NCBI GenBank assembly: GCA_012965455.1
Contig: DTSG01000403.1
Location: 1 to 9,154, forward strand
From: Planctomycetaceae bacterium
Lineage (GTDB): Bacteria > Planctomycetota > Planctomycetia > Pirellulales > Pirellulaceae
Reading direction: 5' to 3'
DNA: 9,154 bases
Notes under the pieces: model-generated
Seen by the model: only the letters and a program-made list of their open reading frames with translations
What the model was told of the DNA's origin: nothing
Database searches by the model: none
Part shown: positions 1-6,383 of the stretch, piece by piece
Layout of the letters: each line of letters begins with the position of its first letter
Position numbering within the stretch: position 1 is the first letter of the stretch
Program-made: the position numbers and the translations under genes

Positions 1-636
1 GATGCACTCAAGATCAAAACATCACTCGACGACTCTGAACAAGCGTACATTGATGCTGGTGGATCCGAAACATCTTACCAAGCGCTACAGGGTAAACTCA
101 AAGAAATGGAACGCATCGGATCTATGCGAGTCGCAAAGCTCCTGCGGGGACATGCCGACAAAATGAAGTCGCCGACAAACACCCGACTTCACGCTCTATT
201 AATCGAAATCGAGGCAGTCCGGCGGCAAGTCATTAATAAAGACGCCATTGACGCACTTGCTTCCTCAATCGAGTCTTTCCTCGTCAATAATCCTATCCAC
301 CCTAAAACCAAACAGCTAATCGATGACTATTTCGACGTCGCCCTCCGGTACTCCTTCGACCTTGACGCGTACTGCCAGTCACTCGCTGAACAGTGGCGGG
401 TCGACGCTCCTGAACTCGCCGAACAGCTTGTGGCAAAGTGCAAACGGCACCTCAATGCCGTACGCAAGGAGATCGACAGCCTTGAAGACGACAAAGGCTA
501 CAATACCCCGCGCCTCTACGCACAATTCGGAGACGCTCAGAAGACACTCCAATTGTTAGACAGCGGGACAACGTTCGGTGTCTTTCGCCCCATCCACCGA
601 GCGTGGCGGATATCCGCTGAAAACAAATTGCAATAG
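1..636 (+). CDS. Hypothetical helical protein, 3' part only (5' end outside window)
   Basis: The reading frame is open from the first base to the TAG at 634-636, giving 211 visible residues, so the gene begins left of the window. The first internal ATG is at 106, but the 35 codons before it read as normal protein and there is no in-frame stop, so 106 is probably not the true start. The visible part is hydrophilic, rich in Leu, Ala, Lys, Glu and Asp, and appears almost entirely alpha-helical, with amphipathic stretches such as 'LHALLIEIEAVRRQV' and 'LVAKCKRHLNAVRKEIDSLE' that could form coiled coils or a helical bundle. It has no membrane segment and no catalytic motif I recognise. It is followed by a 105-bp gap and then another plus-strand gene. 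It is likely the C-terminal helical region of a larger cytoplasmic protein; the function is unknown. Confidence 0.75.
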   Translation, partial: DALKIKTSLDDSEQAYIDAGGSETSYQALQGKLKEMERIGSMRVAKLLRGHADKMKSPTNTRLHALLIEIEAVRRQVINKDAIDALASSIESFLVNNPIHPKTKQLIDDYFDVALRYSFDLDAYCQSLAEQWRVDAPELAEQLVAKCKRHLNAVRKEIDSLEDDKGYNTPRLYAQFGDAQKTLQLLDSGTTFGVFRPIHRAWRISAENKLQ

Positions 637-741
637 ATCACTGTAAACCGTTGATTCGATAATGTTCAGGCTTATGTGAACCGTGGGTGTTTTTGTAGAC
701 ATCCAGCCATTCGCCGATAATTCTGTGATAGATTGAGTACT

Positions 742-1440
742 ATGTCGAGCCTACCGCCACAACCGCAGCCTCCACAGCCTCACCAATGGGTTAATCCCAA
801 CCCAAACGGTATTCCGCGGCAGTCCAACGGCAAAGTCTGGATCATTGTCGCAGCCGTCATCGGGATCAGCATCATTGGTGTAATACTTCTAGTCGTTGGC
901 ATGGGCGTTCTCTATTGGGCGACGTCCACCGAAGAACCTCTCGGCCCCAACGACGAAGCAGCCATTGTCGATATCGACAGGTTCCTCGACTGGAGCGGAG
1001 ACCCATATGCTCCAGACTACAGTGGCGAAAAGCTCATCAAAACACGATTTTTCGACGGCTCCTATGATATCGACTATGATTTTGATGTTCCGGAAGATCC
1101 AAACGCACCCTATCTAAACTGCAACATCACGATCGAGAAAAACAATGCAGATGCCAAAGCAATCTACGTCAGTATGTGGGCCGGCGCAATACTGGGTATG
1201 CACATGCTTGGCGATGCAGACGTCGAGGTGATCACGCGCAATGACATCTTCCGTTGGGGTGATGAATCCACATTTGCTATTCTATCGTTGGACGGCGAAC
1301 CCTTTGGCAATATGTTTAGCGCTCGCAAGGGCACCCGCGTATTATTTATCATATTCTCGGGTATTTACACTGACGACGGAGAATTCGCTAGCGATCTGTT
1401 GCTACCCGCGCTGAATCAACTGCACACCTACGCGCCCTGA
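742..1440 (+). CDS. Single-pass membrane protein with Pro/Gln-rich N-terminus, unknown function
   Basis: The gene encodes 232 residues from the ATG at 742. A TTG at 733 is in frame and would add three residues, but ATG is preferred; neither has a clear Shine-Dalgarno site. Residues 1-30 are a Pro/Gln/Asn-rich, low-complexity tail ('PPQPQPPQPHQW'). Residues about 32-60 form one long hydrophobic helix (beginning VWIIVAAVIG and ending VLYWA). The remaining 170 residues form an acidic domain with alternating strand-like segments, such as 'YLNCNITIEKNN' and 'TRVLFIIFSGIY'. The likely topology is an N-terminal tail in the cytoplasm and the globular domain outside. Proline-rich tails before a single membrane helix are common in planctomycete and actinobacterial membrane proteins, but I do not recognise the outer domain. 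The gene ends 14 bp from the stop of a convergent gene. Confidence 0.8.
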   Translation: MSSLPPQPQPPQPHQWVNPNPNGIPRQSNGKVWIIVAAVIGISIIGVILLVVGMGVLYWATSTEEPLGPNDEAAIVDIDRFLDWSGDPYAPDYSGEKLIKTRFFDGSYDIDYDFDVPEDPNAPYLNCNITIEKNNADAKAIYVSMWAGAILGMHMLGDADVEVITRNDIFRWGDESTFAILSLDGEPFGNMFSARKGTRVLFIIFSGIYTDDGEFASDLLLPALNQLHTYAP

Positions 1441-1447
1441 TGTGTGC
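1422..1447. terminator. Possible weak hairpin between convergent genes
   Basis: GCACAC at 1422-1427 and GTGTGC at 1442-1447 are a perfect 6-bp inverted repeat around a 14-nt loop, placed across the stop of the plus-strand gene and just before the stop of the opposing gene. A shared terminator would make sense here, because only 14 bp separate the two genes. No U-tract follows on either strand and the loop is long, so this is a weak call. Confidence 0.2.
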
Positions 1448-1454
1448 CTCTTCC

Positions 1455-1922
1455 CTACGGTTCGTCGTTTGGTCTGTCTGGGACGACTGCGTCGCGGCGG
1501 CGCATTTCAATTTGGGCATTCTGTAGCGTCGAAACCGCTCGGCGAAATACGCTCTTCACGGGCGCTAATCGTGGCCGCACTTGATTGTGCTTGGCCACAA
1601 TCTGCCCTAATTTTCCGGGCTTGGCACTACGCTTCAACGTTTCCTCGCTCTGCCGTGCCTGCCCTTCCCACCGCTGAACCGCAGTATCAAAGGCAACCGA
1701 CGCAGCATTCAACATCACCACTGCCTGGTCCAGATTTCGGTCCATGATCCGAGCGGCATCCGACACTTTCTGCCCCACGCTTCCCAGCGGAATCTTCGTT
1801 GACTGCAATCCACCCGAAGGTAACAACGTCCACACAAACAAATGTGTCGCTGTGATCTCGCGCACTAAAGCAAACAGCGGAGTGCGGTCTATATCAATCT
1901 TGTCTTCGTCGCCAGCGGCCAT
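1455..1922 (-). CDS. Hypothetical protein, 155 aa
   Basis: An ATG at 1922-1920 opens a 155-residue frame ending with TAG at 1455. An in-frame TGA lies one codon before this ATG, so the protein cannot start further upstream. Residues 1-48 look strand-rich and include 'LFALVREITATHLFVWTLLP' followed by an 'LQSTKIPLG' turn. Residues 50-155 look helical and become very basic towards the end ('IEMRRRDAVVPDRP'). There is no signal peptide or membrane segment, so it is probably cytoplasmic. The first 60 residues faintly resemble the stretch preceding the protease core in CHAT-domain proteins, but no CHAT catalytic region follows, so I assign no function. The residue pattern, a matching TATAAT element upstream and a tidy convergent end favour this frame over the two short plus-strand frames that overlap it. 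Confidence 0.65.
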   Translation of the reverse strand: MAAGDEDKIDIDRTPLFALVREITATHLFVWTLLPSGGLQSTKIPLGSVGQKVSDAARIMDRNLDQAVVMLNAASVAFDTAVQRWEGQARQSEETLKRSAKPGKLGQIVAKHNQVRPRLAPVKSVFRRAVSTLQNAQIEMRRRDAVVPDRPNDEP

Positions 1923-1938
1923 AAATCAGATTATCCAA

Positions 1939-1999
1939 GGTGGTTGTTCGCCGTAGCGATTGTTCCATTCGACAAAGAACCATTATAACCACAACCACC
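1939..1999. repeat. 9-bp perfect inverted repeat flanking a -10 element
   Basis: GGTGGTTGT at 1939-1947 is exactly the reverse complement of ACAACCACC at 1991-1999, with 43 nt between. The arms bracket the TATAAT of the 155-aa gene. The proximal arm ends 16 bp from that gene's start codon, in its leader. It could be an operator read from either side, or an RNA structure formed on read-through transcripts from the upstream SMP-30 gene. Chance is not excluded for arms of this length. Confidence 0.4.
1982..1987 (-). promoter_or_regulatory. Candidate -10 element (TATAAT) for the 155-aa gene
   Basis: On the minus strand this reads as a perfect TATAAT, 60 bp before the ATG at 1922, and predicts a leader of about 50 nt. 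There is no convincing TTGACA-like box at 16-18 bp upstream (CATGTA at 17 bp). It lies between the two arms of a 9-bp inverted repeat. Confidence 0.45.
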
Positions 2000-2040
2000 C
2001 CAAATACATGTAGTGCAATGGCAAGCTAAGCTCGTAGCCA

Positions 2041-3051
2041 TCACTTCTTCGCGGCTGTTATAACACCTCGGTTTTTCGTTTGTATGCTAAACAGTGTTCC
2101 ACCTGCGGTGATGTACAACGTTTTTAAATCGTTGCCACCAAAAGCGCAATTTGTAACTTCATCCACTTTGACCGCCATGAAGTCTATTAACTTCCCAGTA
2201 GGTGAGAATACATAGATTCCGCCTTTTTGTGAATTGTCTTCCACAGCGACATCATCGCTATTTAGACCACCCGCCACGTAGATGTTCCCCTTTACATCTT
2301 CCGCCATTCCATCTGGACCCCGACTACTGCCCCAGTCATAAACCAGTTTTTTCGTGTCGAGCAAAACCGTGCCGCAGCAATCCATGACCTCAAAGCGAAA
2401 CAGCTTGCGTTCACCACCTTTGACTGAATTATTGTTACCGGCAACGTACAGGTACTTTTGATCTCGCGTAATCAGTACGCCGTTAGGCCGATCTACTTCA
2501 TGAGCGATCACGCGGGTCACTATCCCATCAGTGTCGACTCGGTAAACACCCTCAACGGGTCGGCCTTTATCGTCCTGTTGCGGTAAGTTTTCATACGGCC
2601 CGTACTTGGGATCAGAGAAATAGATCCGTCCCGCTTTATCAATCGTGATGTCGTTGGGTTGATTGTACGGTGCGTTCTCGAACTTCTCGGTGACCACCGT
2701 TTCAGAACCGTCCGCTTCAAAGCGAATGACTCGATTTTTCGATGGCTGACAACACCAAAGTCGACCTTCCGCATCCCACATCAATCCGTTAGTTCCGAGA
2801 TCTTTCTTGTAAACTTGTGGAGCCTCGTCATCTCGCAGTAGGTACACGCTGCCGTGACTGGCGACCAAACCGATTTTTGGATGCCACGCGGGACCCTCAC
2901 CCGCGGCGCCAGCATACAGTTTTTGTAATGTCGCTCCCCGTTGCCAGACACTGCGCTGAGCCTGGACCGGTGACGCGGCGGATATACCAACAACGCACAA
3001 TGCGACAAATATACTCAACTTGCCCCAGCTGCGCGGACTATATATACGCAT
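2041..3051 (-). CDS. Secreted SMP-30/gluconolactonase-type six-bladed propeller (lactonase-like)
   Basis: The protein has 336 residues from the ATG at 3051. An in-frame ATG at 3069 would add six residues, but only the 3051 start has a Shine-Dalgarno site (AAGAGG, 9 nt away). A signal peptide occupies residues 1-31, with a basic n-region, a hydrophobic core and 'VQA' before cleavage. The rest matches the SMP-30/gluconolactonase family. 'EGPAWHP' carries the first metal-ligand Glu (E52), 'NQPNDI' lies at 133-138, 'RPNGV' has the ligand Asn (N190), and 'GPDGM' has the ligand Asp (D247). The family usually hydrolyses sugar lactones with a divalent metal ion. The exported location and position immediately after a dehydrogenase-like gene suggest hydrolysis of a periplasmic oxidation product. 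The exact substrate cannot be read from the sequence. Confidence 0.9.
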   Translation of the reverse strand: MRIYSPRSWGKLSIFVALCVVGISAASPVQAQRSVWQRGATLQKLYAGAAGEGPAWHPKIGLVASHGSVYLLRDDEAPQVYKKDLGTNGLMWDAEGRLWCCQPSKNRVIRFEADGSETVVTEKFENAPYNQPNDITIDKAGRIYFSDPKYGPYENLPQQDDKGRPVEGVYRVDTDGIVTRVIAHEVDRPNGVLITRDQKYLYVAGNNNSVKGGERKLFRFEVMDCCGTVLLDTKKLVYDWGSSRGPDGMAEDVKGNIYVAGGLNSDDVAVEDNSQKGGIYVFSPTGKLIDFMAVKVDEVTNCAFGGNDLKTLYITAGGTLFSIQTKNRGVITAAKK

Positions 3052-3060
3052 ATCTATATT

Positions 3061-3066
3061 CCTCTT
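3061..3066 (-). promoter_or_regulatory. Shine-Dalgarno AAGAGG deciding the lactonase start
   Basis: AAGAGG on the minus strand lies 9 nt before the ATG at 3051-3049. It falls inside the first codons of the alternative start at 3069, and it supports the shorter protein, which begins directly with a standard signal peptide. The sequence ahead of 3069 has no purine-rich GG motif. Confidence 0.6.
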
Positions 3067-3070
3067 CATT

Positions 3071-6000
3071 CTATTTACTATCAGTTCTTTTAAACATGTT
3101 GCTGTGGGGATTACCCCGACTCAACATATACGCTAGCAGGTCCAACACTTCATCTTGATTCAACTCGTTCAACAACTTCGCGGGCATCAAGGATGCCTTG
3201 GCCGGTGCCATTTCATCTACATTACTCTTCTCAATAATCACCGTCTTGGTGGGATCCACCGCGTCCACTGACACGGTTAACTCGCCGTCCGTATCGTTCG
3301 TCACCCGACCACTGTAAACTTTACCATCATTAGTCGTAATCACCATCGCTCGATATTGATCCGAGATGACTTTGCTAGGTAACACTATTGCCTCTATCAA
3401 ATCGCGGTGCGAAAACCTACCCGCAACATTGCTAAGATCCGGGCCCGTTGCACCCCCTGCTCCATCAAACCGATGACAACTGCCGCACTTAGCCGCCGCA
3501 AACATTGTTTTACCGCGGTCGAAGCTACGCTCTAACAAACTGCTATTCGCCAGCCCTATTAGTTGATCAACATTCCATTCACTACCTGGACCCACCGGCT
3601 TCGGCAACTCCGCGTCTACAGGCGGTGGCCTCAACGTGCTATCCGCGAGTGAATCTCGTTCAGCCTGCGACATATTCGCCACCGCTTCCTTTTGAATGTT
3701 ATCGAGAAAACCAACATAACTGGCACCGCCAGATTTTTTTCTAGCAACTACAAACCACTCGAGATACTCTCGACGTTGCTCAAGCGTCCAGCCGTAACGC
3801 AGGTTCCGCAAAGCGTAGGCGTAGTGCATTTTCTGGATTTCAGGTCGATTGTTAATGGAATTTGCAATCGTTTGCCCATAACCGCGGTTACGAGTCAAGA
3901 AGTCTGCAACGGTTTCACTCTTGCTCGTATCCTCAAGCCCCATCAGCTTCAGACATTTCCCGGCAATCGTCGCCGAGTTTAGGTAGACCAACACGCTGCA
4001 TAGTTCGCGGTTTAACGCGTCATCTTTTGACGGAAACCGAGAATCGAGAACGTCGAGAATAACCGCTTGCTGTTCTATGGTTCCACTACCGAGACGAATA
4101 AAAATCAACGAGTAGGCGCGCAATAAGTCCAACCGTTGCGTGCGTTCGAGCCGTTCGTACGACAACGACTGCAACAGCGTCAACGCACGCGCAGCATCGG
4201 CCGATTCGCCCTGCCGCGCTAGTGCGATCGTTCCGTTGATCACTTCCATGGCGTTGCTGTTATTCTTCATTGGTATCAACTGTTTCCGCCACAGCGAGAC
4301 AGGTTGATTTTCCAGCGCAATTCTAGCCGCATAGCGAATATGCCGATCCGAGTGCCCTAAGTGTTTCAATGCGACTGCAACGGTCTCATCCACCGATTCT
4401 TCCGTAGCGTGGTGGTGCAGTTGCTCGAGTGAACGTCGCAGTTTCCGCATCTGTTGCGCCGTTACGCTATCGCCGTGGAGACTTTCTTTTGGAGTGATCT
4501 CATCGCCGCGATATGTCACTCTATACAACTCAGACTGTGCCCCGCGACCACCGATCATAAAATACATTGCGCCATCGTGGCCAATCGCTACATCCGTAAG
4601 CGGCAATGGGGTGCGCGATAGAAATTCTTCCTTGACTGCCGTGTAACTTGAACCGGAGGGCGTAAAGTGCACCGCGTACATCGTGCCGAATGTCCAATCA
4701 AGGCAATACAATGCGTGCTGATATTTTGCTGGAAAGTTCGTGCCATAGCCAAACGCAACGCCAACGGGTGAGCCTGGTCCAATATCAACGGCAGGCGGCA
4801 GGCTATCGGCGTAGTACGTAGGCCATTTGCCTGTACCACTGCGCCACCCAAATTCGCTGCCGCTCGTCGCATGAACAACTCGAGTCGGTCGATACCACGG
4901 TGTTCCGTAATCCCATTCCATATCGGCGTCATAGGCGAACATATCGCCCTCAGTATTAAACGCAAAGTCAAAAGGATTGCGGTATCCCATACTAAGCAGT
5001 TCCCAATGTTTGCCGTCGGGGTCTGTTTGAGCTATCCAACCGCCTGGTGCTAATTTACCTGCGGCATGGCCACGTGCATCCCACTGCCTAGGTAACAACA
5101 AATCCTCATTCCAATTCGTTGGAATCCGACTCGCGTCAAGATTCTGTGGTAAATTAGTATGATTGCCCGCGATGACTACAATGGATTTCCCATCAGGCGA
5201 CAACCTCAGCGAATGCGGTCCATGTTCACCGCCACCTTGAAACGATTTCAACTTAGTTACTTCATCAAATTGGTCATCACCATTGGTGTCACGCAAGCGA
5301 TATAATCCACTGCCAGGCCCGCCGTTGGCGCTCACATATAGAGAGTCGAAGGCGAAGAGCATACCGTGGGCGGAAGTCATCGGCACGTCTAGCTTTTCGA
5401 CAATGGTTTCTTCGGGTCCGCTCTGTCCGGGGAGAGCAGCTGGAGTAATGCGGTACAGCCCCTGATTGCCTTGGTCACTAGCAATTAGACGCCCTTTTTT
5501 ATCAAACGCTATGCATACCCAGGAACCTTGAGTGCCTCGGGGGACGGTGTAAAGCAATTCAACCTGGAATCCAGGCAATAATTGGAACGTCTGGGGCGGC
5601 ACGTCACCTACGAGACCGCCTGACCTCGAACCGTACAGGGGAGTTCCCCAAGGCGACATTCCGTGTTTACCGTGCACAAATACTGCTTGCATTTCCTGCG
5701 AATTGTCGCTAGCGGTACATTTCCAGTTTTCATCGGTGACAACATACCGCAATTTTCCTGACGCTAATTGTAAAACTAATTTACAAACGAAACCGCCAAC
5801 ACCTGTGCCGTCATTAACGCACACGGCACGCAGTTCATTCTTGCCGACTTTGAGATGTTTCGTGATCGAAACGCTTGAAGAAACAGCCCATTCATCACCC
5901 GCAGCGACACGCTGGCCGTTCACATAGAACACAAAGTGGTTATCACAAGTGGCGACGAGGGTCGAGTTGGTAATCTTTTCGAGTTCAATCGTTTTCACAA

Positions 6001-6244
6001 AGGTAACTCGTTCACCATCGCCCGCTTGTTTTTGCCGCCAGAGCCAACTTGCTGTCGTCCCAAGTTTAACATCCAAAATTTCGCCTGCTGGCGCATCCGT
6101 TGGTTCGTCCGGCTTAAAGTTAGCAGCAAGGTCGACTCGAATTACCGATGGTGCAATCGATGGCTGTTGCGTTTGCACCTGGCCAATGGATGAACCGCAG
6201 ATCAAAATAATGAACGTAAACAAAACAACTAGTTGGTATCGCAT
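3071..6244 (-). CDS. Secreted PVC-type dehydrogenase-like propeller with C-terminal cytochrome c domain
   Basis: The protein has 1057 residues. A signal peptide covers about residues 1-21 (hydrophobic core 'VVLFTFIILICGSS'). Residues 58-200 look like a jelly-roll, galactose-binding-like domain ('VATCDNHFVFYVNGQRVAAG'). Residues 215-580 are a beta-propeller of the putative membrane-bound dehydrogenase family typical of Pirellula and Verrucomicrobium, with 'GGEHGPHSLRLSPDG' at 337-352 and 'GYRNPFDFAF' at 420-429. The latter resembles the GxRNP motif of soluble PQQ sugar dehydrogenases. Residues 590-890 are helical and HEAT-like. The C-terminus is a heme domain with C920-x-x-C923-H924 and a likely sixth ligand M1020 in 'SLMP'. 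It probably oxidises a sugar-like substrate outside the cytoplasm and passes electrons to its own heme; substrate and cofactor are inferred. The start at 6244 has no Shine-Dalgarno site but fits the signal peptide and the upstream extended -10 element. The next gene begins within 1-19 nt of the stop. Confidence 0.9.
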   Translation of the reverse strand: MRYQLVVLFTFIILICGSSIGQVQTQQPSIAPSVIRVDLAANFKPDEPTDAPAGEILDVKLGTTASWLWRQKQAGDGERVTFVKTIELEKITNSTLVATCDNHFVFYVNGQRVAAGDEWAVSSSVSITKHLKVGKNELRAVCVNDGTGVGGFVCKLVLQLASGKLRYVVTDENWKCTASDNSQEMQAVFVHGKHGMSPWGTPLYGSRSGGLVGDVPPQTFQLLPGFQVELLYTVPRGTQGSWVCIAFDKKGRLIASDQGNQGLYRITPAALPGQSGPEETIVEKLDVPMTSAHGMLFAFDSLYVSANGGPGSGLYRLRDTNGDDQFDEVTKLKSFQGGGEHGPHSLRLSPDGKSIVVIAGNHTNLPQNLDASRIPTNWNEDLLLPRQWDARGHAAGKLAPGGWIAQTDPDGKHWELLSMGYRNPFDFAFNTEGDMFAYDADMEWDYGTPWYRPTRVVHATSGSEFGWRSGTGKWPTYYADSLPPAVDIGPGSPVGVAFGYGTNFPAKYQHALYCLDWTFGTMYAVHFTPSGSSYTAVKEEFLSRTPLPLTDVAIGHDGAMYFMIGGRGAQSELYRVTYRGDEITPKESLHGDSVTAQQMRKLRRSLEQLHHHATEESVDETVAVALKHLGHSDRHIRYAARIALENQPVSLWRKQLIPMKNNSNAMEVINGTIALARQGESADAARALTLLQSLSYERLERTQRLDLLRAYSLIFIRLGSGTIEQQAVILDVLDSRFPSKDDALNRELCSVLVYLNSATIAGKCLKLMGLEDTSKSETVADFLTRNRGYGQTIANSINNRPEIQKMHYAYALRNLRYGWTLEQRREYLEWFVVARKKSGGASYVGFLDNIQKEAVANMSQAERDSLADSTLRPPPVDAELPKPVGPGSEWNVDQLIGLANSSLLERSFDRGKTMFAAAKCGSCHRFDGAGGATGPDLSNVAGRFSHRDLIEAIVLPSKVISDQYRAMVITTNDGKVYSGRVTNDTDGELTVSVDAVDPTKTVIIEKSNVDEMAPAKASLMPAKLLNELNQDEVLDLLAYMLSRGNPHSNMFKRTDSK

Positions 6245-6297
6245 AGATTTTCGCTTGTGATTGAGATTTCTTTAGAGCACGGTTTCACCCGCGGAAT

Positions 6298-6306
6298 ATT
6301 ATAACA
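6298..6306 (-). promoter_or_regulatory. Extended -10 promoter for the dehydrogenase-lactonase pair
   Basis: The minus strand reads TGTTATAAT, a perfect extended -10 (TGnTATAAT). The -35 region at 17 bp (ACCCAT) does not match consensus, as is common when TGn is present. A start near 6290 would give a leader of about 46 nt to the ATG at 6244. This suggests that the dehydrogenase-like and lactonase-like genes can be transcribed separately from the two genes upstream. Confidence 0.55.
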
Positions 6307-6383
6307 TTTTGCACAATTGTATGGGTTTACCCTCGTGACTGTCAGTCGGCGGAAGACACGATACCGATTGTTGCCAAACACCA

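Noticed and set aside
637..741. Promoter for the membrane-protein gene
   Set aside because: GATAAT at 658-663 is one base from consensus, but there is no usable -35 box and no extended -10, so it was not called.
1442..1956. Two short plus-strand open frames opposite the 155-aa gene
   Set aside because: They are rich in Cys, Arg and Ser, have no start signals, and overlap a minus-strand frame with a better protein pattern and a TATAAT element.
3071..3135. Lipoprotein signal (Cys16) on the dehydrogenase-like protein
   Set aside because: The residues before Cys16 are Ile-Leu-Ile, so the required small residue at -1 is missing; an ordinary signal peptide cleaved further on fits better.
2817..3158. 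Plus-strand open frame of 113 codons across the lactonase and dehydrogenase junction
   Set aside because: It is antisense to two well-supported genes and has the composition of a shadow frame.
5936..6260. Plus-strand open frames opposite the start of the dehydrogenase gene
   Set aside because: They are shadows of the signal-peptide and jelly-roll coding region, with no independent support.
6341..6351. GACTGTCAGTC palindrome as a terminator for the PQQ-like propeller gene
   Set aside because: The arms are 5 bp around a single base, which cannot form a hairpin loop, and no U-tract follows.
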